Positions 15,087 to 24,318 are shown, counted from the stretch's first letter. The stretch is DNA of 64,000 nt from Bradyrhizobium barranii subsp. apii (GCF_011516635.5 NZ_CP096255.1:744001-808000), one strand, 5' to 3'. Notes: generated from the letters alone by a model not told the origin. Program-made: numbers and translations.

Positions 15087-16559
15087 GTGAACGGAAAATC
15101 GGCTGGCGTAACGGAAACGGAACGGATGCTTGCTGATTTCTGCGAGAGGTCCTTCCTCAAGCTGTGGAGCTATCCTAACCCCTTCAAGGACGATGGGCAC
15201 GAGTTATGTGACCTGCTTGCCGTCTTCGATAACCACGTCTTCATCTTCTTCGACCGCGAGAACGAACTACCGGAAGGGCCCGACAAGGACCCGAAGGTCG
15301 TATGGGACCGATGGAAGCGCAACGTCATCGACCGCCAGGTGAAAACGGCACACGGCGCGGAGCGCTACATCCGCAGCGGTAGGCCGATCTTTATGGATGC
15401 CAAGAGGACGGCACCCTTCCCAATCCAGATAGATGCGGGAAAGGCGGTCATTCACAAGATCATTGTTGCGCACGGGGCCAAAGAGGCATGCGAACGCGCG
15501 TCGCCAGACAACGTCTATGGCAGTCTCGCCATCGCCTATACGGAAACCGATGGCGGCCCAACCCAGCCGTTCCATATCGAAATCGACAGGCGCAACCCGG
15601 TCCATATCCTGGACAGCCACAACATGCCTATCGTGCTGGGTGAGCTTGATACGGTCAGTGACCTTTCGACGTATCTCGACGAAAAGGTGCGGGCCGCTTC
15701 AGCTTTCGACCATCTGACCTATTGCGGAGAGGAAGACCTCCTCGGCCACTACCTCCTGAACTACGACGAGGTCAACAAACGCCATGTTATCGGGCCGAAG
15801 AATGAGAATGAGGCCGTTAACGGCATCATGATCGGCGAAGGCGAATGGCACGACTTCATTCAAACTGATCTCTACAAGAACACGAAGAGGGTGGATCGCG
15901 TCTCTTACTTCTGGGACGAGCTGATCCAGCGCACGTGCCAGAACAGCCTGGACGGGACGCTCGGCGGGAACTCCAACATTTTCCGCGGCGAGAGCGCCAT
16001 CTATGAGATGGTGAAGGAGCCGCGTTTCATGCGCCGCGGCCTTGCTGAAAAGATGCTGACGGCAGCTCAGCGCTTCCCTGACACCGGCCAGTTCGCCCGG
16101 CAGGTCACGTTGCTGCCGTCATACCAGCCAAATGTCGCTTACGTCTTACTGCAACTGCGCGCCCCTGATGCGTACCGCGCTGAGCCAGGCTACCGCGAGA
16201 AGCGGACGGGCCTGCTTGAGATCGCATGTGGAGCGGCCAAGAACAAATTCCCCAACCTCGTAAAGGTGATCGGAATCGGCATCGACGCGCCAAAGTTCTC
16301 GGGCGGCAAGAATGCGGAGGATTTCATCCTCATGCCCTGTGATACCTGGACCGAAGATATGAGGAGCTACTACGAGGAACAGAACAAGCATTGGAATGTT
16401 TTCGGCACTCCAAACCTGCGCCAGCATAATGACCGGGTGAACCAGTTCGTACCGCCTCCGCGCCCCAGCAAACCACCAACGTCAGGCAAGATCGGCCGCA
16501 ATGACCGATGCCCGTGCGGTAGCGGGCTGAAGTACAAGAGATGCTGCCTAAAGCGATAG
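15087..16559 (+). CDS. Nuclease-like protein with C-terminal SEC-C zinc motif
   Basis: A 490-residue protein starting at GTG (GAGAAG upstream). Residues about 10-60 (FCERSFLKLWSYPNP, then ELCDLLAVFDNHVFIFF) have the strand-helix layout and Glu/Asp spacing of PD-(D/E)xK nucleases. The C-terminus GRNDRCPCGSGLKYKRCC is an unmistakable SEC-C zinc motif. The central 350 residues are not recognised. It lies about 200 bases after the ABC-3C ATPase on the same strand, among other candidate defence genes. I infer a nucleic-acid-cleaving conflict protein; the SEC-C call is firm, the nuclease call moderate. Confidence 0.68.
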   Translation: MNGKSAGVTETERMLADFCERSFLKLWSYPNPFKDDGHELCDLLAVFDNHVFIFFDRENELPEGPDKDPKVVWDRWKRNVIDRQVKTAHGAERYIRSGRPIFMDAKRTAPFPIQIDAGKAVIHKIIVAHGAKEACERASPDNVYGSLAIAYTETDGGPTQPFHIEIDRRNPVHILDSHNMPIVLGELDTVSDLSTYLDEKVRAASAFDHLTYCGEEDLLGHYLLNYDEVNKRHVIGPKNENEAVNGIMIGEGEWHDFIQTDLYKNTKRVDRVSYFWDELIQRTCQNSLDGTLGGNSNIFRGESAIYEMVKEPRFMRRGLAEKMLTAAQRFPDTGQFARQVTLLPSYQPNVAYVLLQLRAPDAYRAEPGYREKRTGLLEIACGAAKNKFPNLVKVIGIGIDAPKFSGGKNAEDFILMPCDTWTEDMRSYYEEQNKHWNVFGTPNLRQHNDRVNQFVPPPRPSKPPTSGKIGRNDRCPCGSGLKYKRCCLKR

Positions 16560-16606
16560 AAACGCAATTGTGGACAGCGCCGTCGCTAAGGCTGGCAAAC
16601 TGAAAC

Positions 16607-17503
16607 TCAAGTCGCACCGCGCTCGATGAGTTTCAGGCTAGAAGCCACGTAGTTGATAAGTGAAATCGCTTTCAGGCTGTTGATTTTCGTGCCGTAGTCG
16701 ACTGATTCACCGTGCAAAACCATGTGTCGGTTTAGTGCGGTCCAACCATCTGCGCGTTCTGACTCGGAGGCATTGATGGGAAGCTTTTCACCGAGTGGGC
16801 TCAACACCACACTCAGGAATGTGTCGCTGGCCATTTCATCGGCATAGACCGCTATACCAGGCTTGCCTTTATACCGCTTGTCCCTCTCCCTGCCCCTTGG
16901 CCCCATGAACAGATATTGGCCTGCTTCATCTCTGCAAATTCCGTCAGTCTGGGCGAGGAGCACCGGGATCGAGAGGTCAAACTGACCCGCCTTGTGTGCT
17001 GCGAATGCGGAGGTAAGCACCTTCGCACGCCTCGGATGGGCTTCTACCAAGAATCGCTCGATCTGATCCACCCGGGCCTCGAAGTACGTTACAAGCGCAT
17101 TCTCTGCATGCTCAATGTCTCCATTCTTGAGCGCCCTGCCAAGATCCAAGGGGGCGGCAAGGCTCATCTCCAAGTCCATGTACCAGCCGTTCTCTCCGAG
17201 GAGTAAAAGCGCGTTCCTGTAAGCGGGAGGAGCCTTTTCCGCCACCTCTTTCAACTGTGCGAGAAACGGCGCGATGTGGCGCGAGAAGGCGTTAATCTGC
17301 TCCCGCAGTTCGAACGCCCTAGGCATTAGCGCCTCAGCAAAGGCTCTGTAGCCTTCGCTAAACTGTTTAACCACCCTAACCCATTCCGACTGCATTTTTT
17401 GCAGCGCCTCGCGGTGTTCGCTACTCAGCACCAAGTTCGCTGCGATCGACAGTTGTGCGCTTGTGTTTTCTTTTTCGTCTTCTGGCTTAATGCTTTCGCT
17501 CAT
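16607..17503 (-). CDS. HEPN-like protein with RxxxxH motif
   Basis: A 298-residue protein. I chose ATG at 17501-17503 (MSESIKPEDEK), preceded by AAGGGGCAAGG, over an upstream start at 17584. The C-terminal part LNRHMVLHGESVDYGTKINSLKAISL contains R-x4-H (RHMVLH) followed by a conserved YGT block, which is the pattern of HEPN-fold ribonucleases found in toxin and abortive-infection systems. The N-terminal 150 residues are predominantly helical. It is divergent from the DUF4917 gene across 186 bases. The RNase role is inferred from the motif only. Confidence 0.6.
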   Translation of the reverse strand: MSESIKPEDEKENTSAQLSIAANLVLSSEHREALQKMQSEWVRVVKQFSEGYRAFAEALMPRAFELREQINAFSRHIAPFLAQLKEVAEKAPPAYRNALLLLGENGWYMDLEMSLAAPLDLGRALKNGDIEHAENALVTYFEARVDQIERFLVEAHPRRAKVLTSAFAAHKAGQFDLSIPVLLAQTDGICRDEAGQYLFMGPRGRERDKRYKGKPGIAVYADEMASDTFLSVVLSPLGEKLPINASESERADGWTALNRHMVLHGESVDYGTKINSLKAISLINYVASSLKLIERGAT

Positions 17504-17689
17504 CCTTGCCCCTTGTGAGTGATCCAGTGTGTCTGCAACGGTCAGGCGCGCCGACTTTTGCGACATGCTCCCCGCGCGCCGCAAACTTCAAAAACACTGC
17601 GTCCGTGGCCTGGCCGAGCTCGATCGACGCCAAGTTGCGATTCAGGAGTCGCTGACGCACTATGACGGAGTTTTGGCGCGGATCAAAGT

Positions 17690-18670
17690 ATGACAAACAT
17701 TGTGAAATGGGCCACGATCAAGGAGCATTTCTCTCAAGGGCTGGTCATCGGCAATGGGGCCAGCATCGCGTTGAGCGACAGCTTTAAATACCCCTCCCTC
17801 TACCAGGCCGCCCAAGACGCCAAATTCCTCGCTGAGGATACGCAAGGGGTCTTTTCCTCCTTCAAGTCCCAGGATTTCGAGCTAGTGCTCAGGCGGCTCT
17901 GGCAAGCCACCCTTGTGAATCAGGCCTTAAACATCGACAATGAGCGCGTTCAGTCAGCCTATGTCGAGGTGCGCAAGTCGCTCATTTCAACAGTTCACGC
18001 AATCCATCCGGCCTACGACCAGGTCAAGCAGCATTTCTCTGCAATGGGGACCTTCTTAAAAGGGTTCCATACGGTCGCGTCGGTGAATTACGATTTGACG
18101 CTCTATTGGGCTGCGATGTGGAGCAACGAGAATGGGCTCGGCTCGTGGTTCAAGGACGCATTCGACAGAGCGACCTTTCGTGAAGACTGGCAAACGCTCA
18201 AGGAGCCCTACAAGGCCGATGGTGCAACGCTCTTCTTCTATCCGCATGGCAATTTGTGTCTCGGGACCCAGGCCGAGGGTAGCGAGATAAAAATCGCAGC
18301 CGGCGGCGAGAATCTGCTCCAGACGATTACCGAGCAGTGGGAGCAAGGGGCTGTGACGCCGTTGTTTGTAAGCGAGGGGACAACCGAACAAAAGCTGACC
18401 GCGATCCGCCGATCGAACTACTTATCGCGCGTCCATATCGAGGTGCTCGGGTCGCTCGGCGATGCCGTCGCCTTTTACGGACTAGGGTTCTGGTCGCAAG
18501 ATGAGCATCTAATCCAGCGCGCCACGAAGAACGCGAAGAGCGTAGCAGTGAGCGTTCATAAGGCCGATCAGTCGTTCATAGAAAGAGCATCAAAAGCGCT
18601 TGAGAGCGCAGGCGTGAAGAAAATCACGTTCTTTGACGCCGAAAGCCCCGGCGCCTGGATTCATACCTAA
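17690..18670 (+). CDS. DUF4917 family (SIR2-like) protein
   Basis: A 326-residue protein with features of DUF4917: an N-terminal GLVIGNGASIALSDSF, then FHTVASVNYDLTLYW, then FFYPHGNLCL, and a C-terminal GLGFWSQDEHLI block. The GNGAS and NYD elements match the nucleotide-binding parts of SIR2-like proteins, a fold used by several anti-phage NAD-depleting effectors. It is divergent from a HEPN-like gene and lies beside ABC-3C and nuclease-like genes. NAD hydrolysis is a guess from fold relationship; the family assignment is fairly secure. Confidence 0.75.
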   Translation: MTNIVKWATIKEHFSQGLVIGNGASIALSDSFKYPSLYQAAQDAKFLAEDTQGVFSSFKSQDFELVLRRLWQATLVNQALNIDNERVQSAYVEVRKSLISTVHAIHPAYDQVKQHFSAMGTFLKGFHTVASVNYDLTLYWAAMWSNENGLGSWFKDAFDRATFREDWQTLKEPYKADGATLFFYPHGNLCLGTQAEGSEIKIAAGGENLLQTITEQWEQGAVTPLFVSEGTTEQKLTAIRRSNYLSRVHIEVLGSLGDAVAFYGLGFWSQDEHLIQRATKNAKSVAVSVHKADQSFIERASKALESAGVKKITFFDAESPGAWIHT

Positions 18671-19017
18671 CGGAGCCGCGTGCTGCGCAGAATCGAGGAT
18701 TTCAATGGGAGTGCTGTCGAATAATGGCTCCCATCGGCGCCATCGGGACTCCTTCAAGCCATTGACTCCGCTCAATGGGCTAATGGGACCCTAACGCCGG
18801 TCACGGTCGAGACCCCGCGCCGAAACACATCGCGCGCTTTCGAGCGGCTTAACCTCAATGGCCGTTGAGCGAAACGCCGCTGTTTGGCAATGAGAAATTA
18901 GCCAATGAAGCTTTGTAGCTTCCGTGTCAGTCCGCGAACGCCGGTTGCAAGCGGGGACGCCGCGATCGGCAACGATAGAAAATTGGTTACGGGGTCCAGA
19001 TCCGACTCCTGACCTCA
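18671..19017. other. Gene-free stretch between cargo and integrase
   Basis: This separates convergent DUF4917 and integrase genes. It has short repeated AATGGG words (for example near 18704, 18775 and 18782) but no gene, terminator with a T-run or RNA that I can support. No excisionase-like small frame was found here. Confidence 0.4.
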
Positions 19018-20649
19018 TCAACCTCTCCGCTTCGGCCGTCCGATCTTGCGCGGTTGACGCGCCATGGCGTCAAAATCCAAGCCCTCGAACATCGACCAAT
19101 CGATTTCTTTCGGCAGTTCGAAATTGGCCAGCTCCTGGCACTGCTTGCGACGCAGCGCGGATTGGGCGCCATAGTTACCGTGGACATCGTTGGACTCGTG
19201 ACCCATCTGCAACCTGGTGGCCTCGTCATCGAGATCCTCCTCGATGAACATGTCTTTGGCTCCGTGCCTCAAGGAGTGGGCCACTTCGATATTCATACCG
19301 ATAGCGCCGGACTTCTTGAGGAGACGATTTACGCGTTTCGAAGCCACGTCACCCGGATCAGTCGTGGTTGCAAGCAAGCGGAAGATGAAATTATCGCCCT
19401 GTGCGGCTGCCCACTCGACGAAACCGATGCGGCAGAAAAAGTCATGCAGCACGAAGAAGCGCAAACTCGCTTCCGTCTTAAACCCAACCCGCTTGTACAT
19501 TCCTTTTTCTTTGTCATAAACGATGCCATTGACGCGCACGATGTCGACACCATGCTTGCGGTCAATATCGCTGCCCCGGATGAACGGAAGGATTCCGATG
19601 CGCCGAGACGAGAGAAGGCACAGGGGCCCAAGCATCGCGTCATCGAGATAGCCGCTGTCGACGCCCAGTCTGAAGACCTTGTCAACTTTTTCGTAGTCGA
19701 GTGCCTCGCGTTTGACGGAGGGCTTGGCGTTGTCCGGCCACCGCACTCGATAGCCCTCGAACGGATTGCGAAGTCGGTGCAAGCCAACGGCGCCGTTGAT
19801 GATAGCTCGCACCGTTTGAACGTATCCATCTTGGATGGTTTTCAGGGCGAGGGGCTCGTAGCAGCTTTCGACCTTATTCTTTTCGATCGCCGCATGGATG
19901 CCCATCTGCCGCAGCTCTTCGGTGTTTTCGCCCTCACGCGAAAGCTCGACTGGGACATACTGAAGCTCGTTGACGAAGTTCTGCAGGTCAATCGGCAAAT
20001 AGCAATCGATCGGCCGATCTCCGACAAGAGCTTTGAAGGTTGCCGCACGCATCCGACCCGTGCTGATGGCACTGTCAGACGCTCCTCCGGCCTTTCGAAG
20101 CTCAAAATATTCGTCTTCCAGCTCGCTGAATTTTGGCGCGGTCGATGTTTCGATGTTAGGCGTAACGTCTGTTCGCGATTGCTCCGACTTCATCGGCCTG
20201 AAGTCGCGCGACCTTGCAGACCGGCTGGCCGACGTCGCCGAGGTTTGTTCAAGAATTGCAAGTTGCCGGTCGGCGACTTCGGTGAGCTTGCCGAGCACGT
20301 CTGACAGCGGCTCACCGGCAGACGCGAGTCCTGCGCCAGCCCTCCAACGATTCCAAACGTCCTGGCGCAGCAGGTCGGCGCGGGCCACGACCATCGGGTT
20401 TCCCGCTCCGCCTTTGCTGACCTCCTTTTCGATCAGCACGGCCTCCTGGATCGACGCGATATCCCGCAGGGCGTCGGGTGAAAAATCCGGCCACGGAGGG
20501 GGATTGGCGATCTTGGCCGCTGCGGTTTCGAGGAATGTGAGCATGTTCGCGAAGAATTCCTCAGGGCTATCACCCTTCGGAAACCCGACGTCGCTGCTCA
20601 GAAGCTCTTCCCCGGTGTGAGTATTTGAGTATTCACCCCACCTCTCCAT
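19018..20649 (-). CDS. int: Tyrosine recombinase, integrase of the island
   Basis: A 543-residue phage-type integrase. The catalytic domain shows the first arginine in SSRRIGILPF, then the box AHSLRHGAKDMF (H-x-x-R), and MGHESNDVHGNYG with the nucleophilic tyrosine near the end; an adjacent SDIDRKHGVDIV block lies between. The N-terminal 200 residues are atypically long and not recognised. The frame stays open upstream through the tRNA gene, so the start is uncertain; I chose the ATG at 20647-20649. Its gene points away from the tRNA-Ser 3' end, the usual arrangement for islands that integrate into tRNA genes. Confidence 0.88.
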   Translation of the reverse strand: MERWGEYSNTHTGEELLSSDVGFPKGDSPEEFFANMLTFLETAAAKIANPPPWPDFSPDALRDIASIQEAVLIEKEVSKGGAGNPMVVARADLLRQDVWNRWRAGAGLASAGEPLSDVLGKLTEVADRQLAILEQTSATSASRSARSRDFRPMKSEQSRTDVTPNIETSTAPKFSELEDEYFELRKAGGASDSAISTGRMRAATFKALVGDRPIDCYLPIDLQNFVNELQYVPVELSREGENTEELRQMGIHAAIEKNKVESCYEPLALKTIQDGYVQTVRAIINGAVGLHRLRNPFEGYRVRWPDNAKPSVKREALDYEKVDKVFRLGVDSGYLDDAMLGPLCLLSSRRIGILPFIRGSDIDRKHGVDIVRVNGIVYDKEKGMYKRVGFKTEASLRFFVLHDFFCRIGFVEWAAAQGDNFIFRLLATTTDPGDVASKRVNRLLKKSGAIGMNIEVAHSLRHGAKDMFIEEDLDDEATRLQMGHESNDVHGNYGAQSALRRKQCQELANFELPKEIDWSMFEGLDFDAMARQPRKIGRPKRRG

Positions 20650-21006
20650 TGGCTGAAGCCGGTTTGCGCCAGCGCGCCCAGCCAAGACGCCCGCCGCTGC
20701 GCCTCGCGATGCGGAAGCACCCCAAGTCGCACCCGAATAGGAGCGCATGACGGCAGCCCGGCTGCAAGGTTTGAGGGGGGCCGAATCTGGAAGAAATACG
20801 TGGAAAGCCGGCGCACCAGATAGGTTGGTGCCCGCCCTGGCCCTCTCGGCCGGCGCGCCGGCCGCTCGAATGCTCTTCCTTGTTGGACTACTTCGCGGAC
20901 TACATTGGGGGATACACGCTTCGACACTTGCACACTCGGGCAGGCCGGAAGCGTTGTTTTTCGGGGTTTTCGCAGACCCAGAAAGTGGCGGATGGGGCGA
21001 ATTAAC
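20650..21006. other. Integrase upstream region and likely island-side attachment arm
   Basis: This 357-base stretch lies between the integrase start and the tRNA-Ser 3' end. It should contain the integrase promoter and arm-type integrase binding sites. I see no convincing separate gene; the open frame across it on the minus strand reflects high GC. No second copy of the tRNA 3' end was noticed elsewhere in the window, so the other att site is presumably further left. Confidence 0.5.
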
Positions 21007-21096
21007 TGGCGGAGAGGGAGGGATTCGAACCCCCGATAGGCTTGCACCTATGCCGCATTTCGAGTGCGGTGCATTCAACCACTCTGCCACCTCTCC
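21007..21096 (-). tRNA. tRNA-Ser (anticodon CGA), island attachment site
   Basis: On the minus strand the 90-base gene begins GGAGAGGTGGCAGAG and ends CCTCTCC-G-CCA, so the CCA tail is encoded. The acceptor stem is GGAGAGG/CCTCTCC, the anticodon arm is CCGCA-CTCGAAA-TGCGG (anticodon CGA), a long variable arm (ATAGG...CCTAT) marks a class II tRNA, and the T arm contains GGTTCGAATCC. The 3' end faces the integrase, so the island most likely integrated at the 3' part of this gene and restored it. Confidence 0.96.
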
Positions 21097-21332
21097 TGAA
21101 GGCGCCAAGTAAGGAGCAGGGCCCCTGTGGTTGGGGGCGTTAATAGGCGAGGATGGCGGGCCAGACAAGGCGCGAAAGGGGAAAATCCGCTGCCTCTTTC
21201 AGCCCTGCCGTGGAGCCGTCTCCGGTCCGATGAATCGGAACGGGGCTCCAGATTCCTGTTTTGACGCGTTTTCTTGAGGCGAACCGGTGTCCGCTTCGCT
21301 CGAAAACGCTCTGATCGCCGGGAGGAACTGCC

Positions 21333-22196
21333 GTGGAGCATCTCACGATCAAGGCCAATGGCGCCGATTACCACCTGGTCCGCGCTGGGCGGGGCAAACC
21401 GCTGCTTTTGCTGCATGGTTGGCCGGAATTCTGGCTGACCTGGGAGCCGGTGATATCCAGGCTTTCGGACCGTTTCATGCTGATCGCGCCCGATCTGCGC
21501 GGCTTCGGCGACAGCGACAAGCCGGACGGGCCTTATGGGCCGGACGGCCATGCCGCGGACATGCTGGCGCTGATGGAGGGGCTCGGCATCGAGCGATTCG
21601 CCGTGGTCGGCCATGATGTCGGCGGCGCCGTGATGCAGCCTTTGGCCCGGCAGGCGCCGGAGCGGCTCGCCGGGCTGTTCTTCTTCGATTTCGTCTATCC
21701 CGGGATCGGGCCGCGCATGGCGGCGCCTGATAGGCTCAACCACATCTGGTATCAGTCTTTCCATCAAATGGAGATGGCGCCGGCGCTGGTCGGGGCGAGC
21801 CGCGAGAGCTGCCGGCTCTATATCAGTCACTTCCTCAAAGGTTGGGCGCACCGGAAGAACGCCTTCGACGATGTTCTCGACGCCTTCGCCGACAATTTCT
21901 TCAGGGACGGCAATCTCGCCGGTGGCTTCGCGCATTATCGCGCCTCGCATGCCGGGCGGGTCGCGATGATGAAGGGCGAAGCCCCGCAGCTGGCACCGAT
22001 CAACGTGCCGACGTGCGTGCGCTGGGCCGAGCACGATCCGCTGTTTCCCTATGCCTGGACCGATCGTCTCGGCGAGACGTTTGGCGAGCTCGATCTCGCG
22101 ATGTTTCCGGGCGTCGGCCACTTCCCGCATCGGGAAGATCCGGATCGCGCGGCCGCGGAGATCGCGGCGTTCTTTCAGCGCATTGGCTGGAGCTGA
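21333..22196 (+). CDS. Alpha/beta hydrolase, epoxide-hydrolase-like
   Basis: A 287-residue enzyme with an HGWPEFW oxyanion segment, APDLRGFGDSDKP, and a nucleophile elbow GHDVGG in which aspartate replaces serine. An Asp nucleophile is characteristic of soluble epoxide hydrolases and haloalkane/haloacetate dehalogenases. The catalytic His is in PGVGHFPHRE near the C-terminus and the lid lies between. It is cytosolic with no signal peptide. First core gene after the island. Substrate cannot be told from sequence. Confidence 0.85.
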   Translation: MEHLTIKANGADYHLVRAGRGKPLLLLHGWPEFWLTWEPVISRLSDRFMLIAPDLRGFGDSDKPDGPYGPDGHAADMLALMEGLGIERFAVVGHDVGGAVMQPLARQAPERLAGLFFFDFVYPGIGPRMAAPDRLNHIWYQSFHQMEMAPALVGASRESCRLYISHFLKGWAHRKNAFDDVLDAFADNFFRDGNLAGGFAHYRASHAGRVAMMKGEAPQLAPINVPTCVRWAEHDPLFPYAWTDRLGETFGELDLAMFPGVGHFPHREDPDRAAAEIAAFFQRIGWS

Positions 22197-22206
22197 AGAC
22201 AGGGGT

Positions 22207-22240
22207 GGGACCGCCAGACGCGGTAAACACTGGCGGTCCC
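22207..22240. terminator. Strong hairpin downstream of hydrolase gene
   Basis: Arms GGGACCGCCAG (22207-22217) and CTGGCGGTCCC (22230-22240) form a perfect 11-bp stem just after the hydrolase stop. There is no T-run, so intrinsic termination is likely only partial. Confidence 0.45.
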
Positions 22241-22365
22241 GTGCCGCTCATTGAAATACTGGCTGGGAAGGGCGGCTTCGCCGGCCAGGGTGAGGCGACG
22301 ATTCGACCGTAGCGAGTGTCCTGTGCGCTGCAACGCAATCCGGTCCTTAACCTAACCAGTCAAGG

Positions 22366-23499
22366 TTACTCCTTGTCCGCCTTACTCTTTTTCTTGCCGT
22401 TCTCAGTAGAATCCCGGTCTTTTCCGTTGCCGTTCTCCTTGCGGCGGTTGGTGAAGCGGGCATTGCCGAGCCCGGTGCCGATGGTGAGCACGCCCCAGCG
22501 ATCGACGTCCTGCATGAACGGCACCTCGGAGAGGCCCTGAACCACGCCGTCATTGTGCATCAGGATCGCGGTGTCGTGGTCGCCGATCACGGGGATGCCC
22601 TCGATCAGGCTCGCCGGCAGGTTGAACTTGCTGCTCTCCCAATTGCCCGGCAGGTTCTGCGCGCCCTTCTCGATCGAGCCATCCGCGTTGATCACGCCGG
22701 GACAGGCGATGCCGATGAACGGCGCGAGCTTGTAGCCGTCTTTCTCGGCCTCGGTGATCAGCCCCTTCAGCATCTTGATGAGCCGCTTCACCGCACCCTC
22801 GCGGGTCGGCTCGTCATCGGCATGACGCCACAGCTCGGATTTCACGACCTTGGCCTTCGAGAGGTCCTTGGCCTTCTTCCAGCCGGTCTCCACCAGGCCG
22901 CAGCGGATGTTGGTGCCGCCGATGTCGACGGCGAGGATGCTGTCATGGGCCTCGAAAATCCAGGACGGCGCCAGATGCAGCGTGCCGATCAATCCGGCTT
23001 CATCGGGATGGGCGCGGATCGGCACCATGTCGATCTTGAAATCCTCGGCCTTGAGGATGATCCCGGTGCGCGCGATCGCAAGCTCGCCGAGCCGTGAATC
23101 GCGGAAGCCGCCGCCGACGACGATGCGCTCGGTCTTGGCCCAGGCCTTGCTCTTGAGGAAGCGACGGGTGACGTAAGCGAGCTCCTGGGCAAAGTCCTCG
23201 ATGGCGCTGTGCACCACGGCCCAGGCCTCGGTGTCATCGCCGATCAGGATGGCGTCCAGCGTCTTCTTGCTGATCTCATCCGATGGCTCCTTGCCGAACG
23301 GGTCCTCGCCGGACTTGCGCAGCGGCTTGCGCCAGCGCTCGAGGATTTCGCGGAACGCGCCCTTGCTGGCGCGGTCGCCGAGGAAGCCGTCCTCGTCCTT
23401 CATCTCGATGTTGAAGCTGTCGATGTCCACTGACGGCAGCCGCGCCGCGCCGTGGGCGGCGATGCCCGTCGTCGTCTTGACCAGTTCGTCCGTTGCCAT
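22366..23499 (-). CDS. ROK-like / glucokinase-type sugar kinase with N-terminal extension
   Basis: A 377-residue protein. The phosphate-binding ILAVDIGGTNIRCGLVE motif of ROK-like kinases starts only near residue 190, and GIACPGVINADGSI and GVLTIGTGLGNARFT follow in the second half. The first 185 residues contain a separate glycine-rich segment (RIVVGGGFRDSRLGELA), suggesting a circularly arranged or duplicated actin-like fold. The end is a low-complexity lysine-rich tail. It is divergent from rplU. Sugar specificity is unknown. Confidence 0.72.
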   Translation of the reverse strand: MATDELVKTTTGIAAHGAARLPSVDIDSFNIEMKDEDGFLGDRASKGAFREILERWRKPLRKSGEDPFGKEPSDEISKKTLDAILIGDDTEAWAVVHSAIEDFAQELAYVTRRFLKSKAWAKTERIVVGGGFRDSRLGELAIARTGIILKAEDFKIDMVPIRAHPDEAGLIGTLHLAPSWIFEAHDSILAVDIGGTNIRCGLVETGWKKAKDLSKAKVVKSELWRHADDEPTREGAVKRLIKMLKGLITEAEKDGYKLAPFIGIACPGVINADGSIEKGAQNLPGNWESSKFNLPASLIEGIPVIGDHDTAILMHNDGVVQGLSEVPFMQDVDRWGVLTIGTGLGNARFTNRRKENGNGKDRDSTENGKKKSKADKE

Positions 23500-23831
23500 G
23501 AAAGCCCTGCCCGGTTAGCTGTTCCGGCCGGGACAACGGCGCGGGAACCCGTTGGTTGCAGCGCCGGCCGAGATTCGATTCCGGGCCGGCCGACGGCCCA
23601 AATCCTTCAAATCCGGGCCGTTTCCGGTGGTTTTCCTTGACTTGCGGCGTCCGGCGGCTATAAGTCCGGCAACCGGCGCGGGGCGCTTCTCGCGCTGTTT
23701 GTTTTTGCGTGGGTTTTCAAAAGGGATAACTCCCGCCCGCACAAAACGCGCATAAACCCATAGCGACTGACAAAAAGCCGGCCCGGACGATTCTCGTCGC
23801 GAGGCCGGGATTTGAACACGGAGAAAAAACG
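23500..23831. other. Divergent intergenic region upstream of rplU
   Basis: It contains the rplU promoter candidate at 23637-23664 and a leader of about 160 bases before the rplU ATG. GC-rich complementary segments (for example GCCGGCCCGGAC near 23778) could fold. No gene seen. Confidence 0.5.
23637..23664 (+). promoter_or_regulatory. Sigma-70-type promoter of rplU-rpmA
   Basis: TTGACT (23637-23642), a 16-base spacer and TATAAG (23659-23664) make a near-consensus housekeeping promoter, as expected for a ribosomal protein operon. Confidence 0.6.
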
Positions 23832-24221
23832 ATGTTCGCAGTCATCAAAACCGGCGGCAAGCAATACCGCGTCGTGCCGGATGATGTTCTCGAAGTAGGC
23901 AAGATCGAAGGCGAAGTCGGCTCGATCATACAGCTGAATGAAGTGCTGGTGCTCGGCGGTGACACGCCGGTCCTGGGCGTCCCGACGGTCGCAGGCGCGT
24001 CCGTTGCGGTCGAGGTGCTCGACCACAAGCGCGGGCCGAAGGTCATCGCGTTCAAGAAGCGCCGCCGCAAGAATTCGCGCCGCAAGCGCGGCTATCGCGA
24101 CGAGATCACGGTCCTCCGTATCTCCGAGATCCTGACGGACGGCGCCAAGCCCACCAAGGGCCCGCGTCCGAAGCGGGAGAAGGTCGCCAAGGAAGAGGCG
24201 AAGGAAGAAGCCGCCGCATAA
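23832..24221 (+). CDS. rplU: 50S ribosomal protein L21
   Basis: A 129-residue protein beginning MFAVIKTGGKQYRVVPDD and containing VLDHKRGPKVIAFKKRRRKNSRRKRGYR, the signature of L21, which binds 23S rRNA in the large subunit. A lysine/alanine-rich C-terminal extension (about residues 105-129) is common in alphaproteobacteria. The gene has a GGAGAAAAAACG leader before the ATG and is followed by rpmA after 97 bases, the standard pair. Confidence 0.98.
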   Translation: MFAVIKTGGKQYRVVPDDVLEVGKIEGEVGSIIQLNEVLVLGGDTPVLGVPTVAGASVAVEVLDHKRGPKVIAFKKRRRKNSRRKRGYRDEITVLRISEILTDGAKPTKGPRPKREKVAKEEAKEEAAA

Positions 24222-24318
24222 TTTGATCACGCGCAATCACGAATTGATGCGTGAGAAATTGTGAAATGATTCCGTCAAGGAATTGATCTAGAAATACGCA
24301 GGATTTTGGAGACGAGCC

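Noticed and set aside
18671..19017. Small excisionase gene between cargo and integrase
   Set aside because: No frame with a plausible start, ribosome site and HTH pattern could be supported.
21007..21030. Second attachment-site copy within the window
   Set aside because: No other copy of the tRNA 3' end was found among the accessory genes; the partner site is presumably left of base 1.
20650..21168. Integrase frame extends upstream through the tRNA-Ser gene to a 716-residue protein
   Set aside because: The upstream part translates the tRNA and low-complexity GC-rich DNA and is not a plausible protein; the start was placed at 20649.
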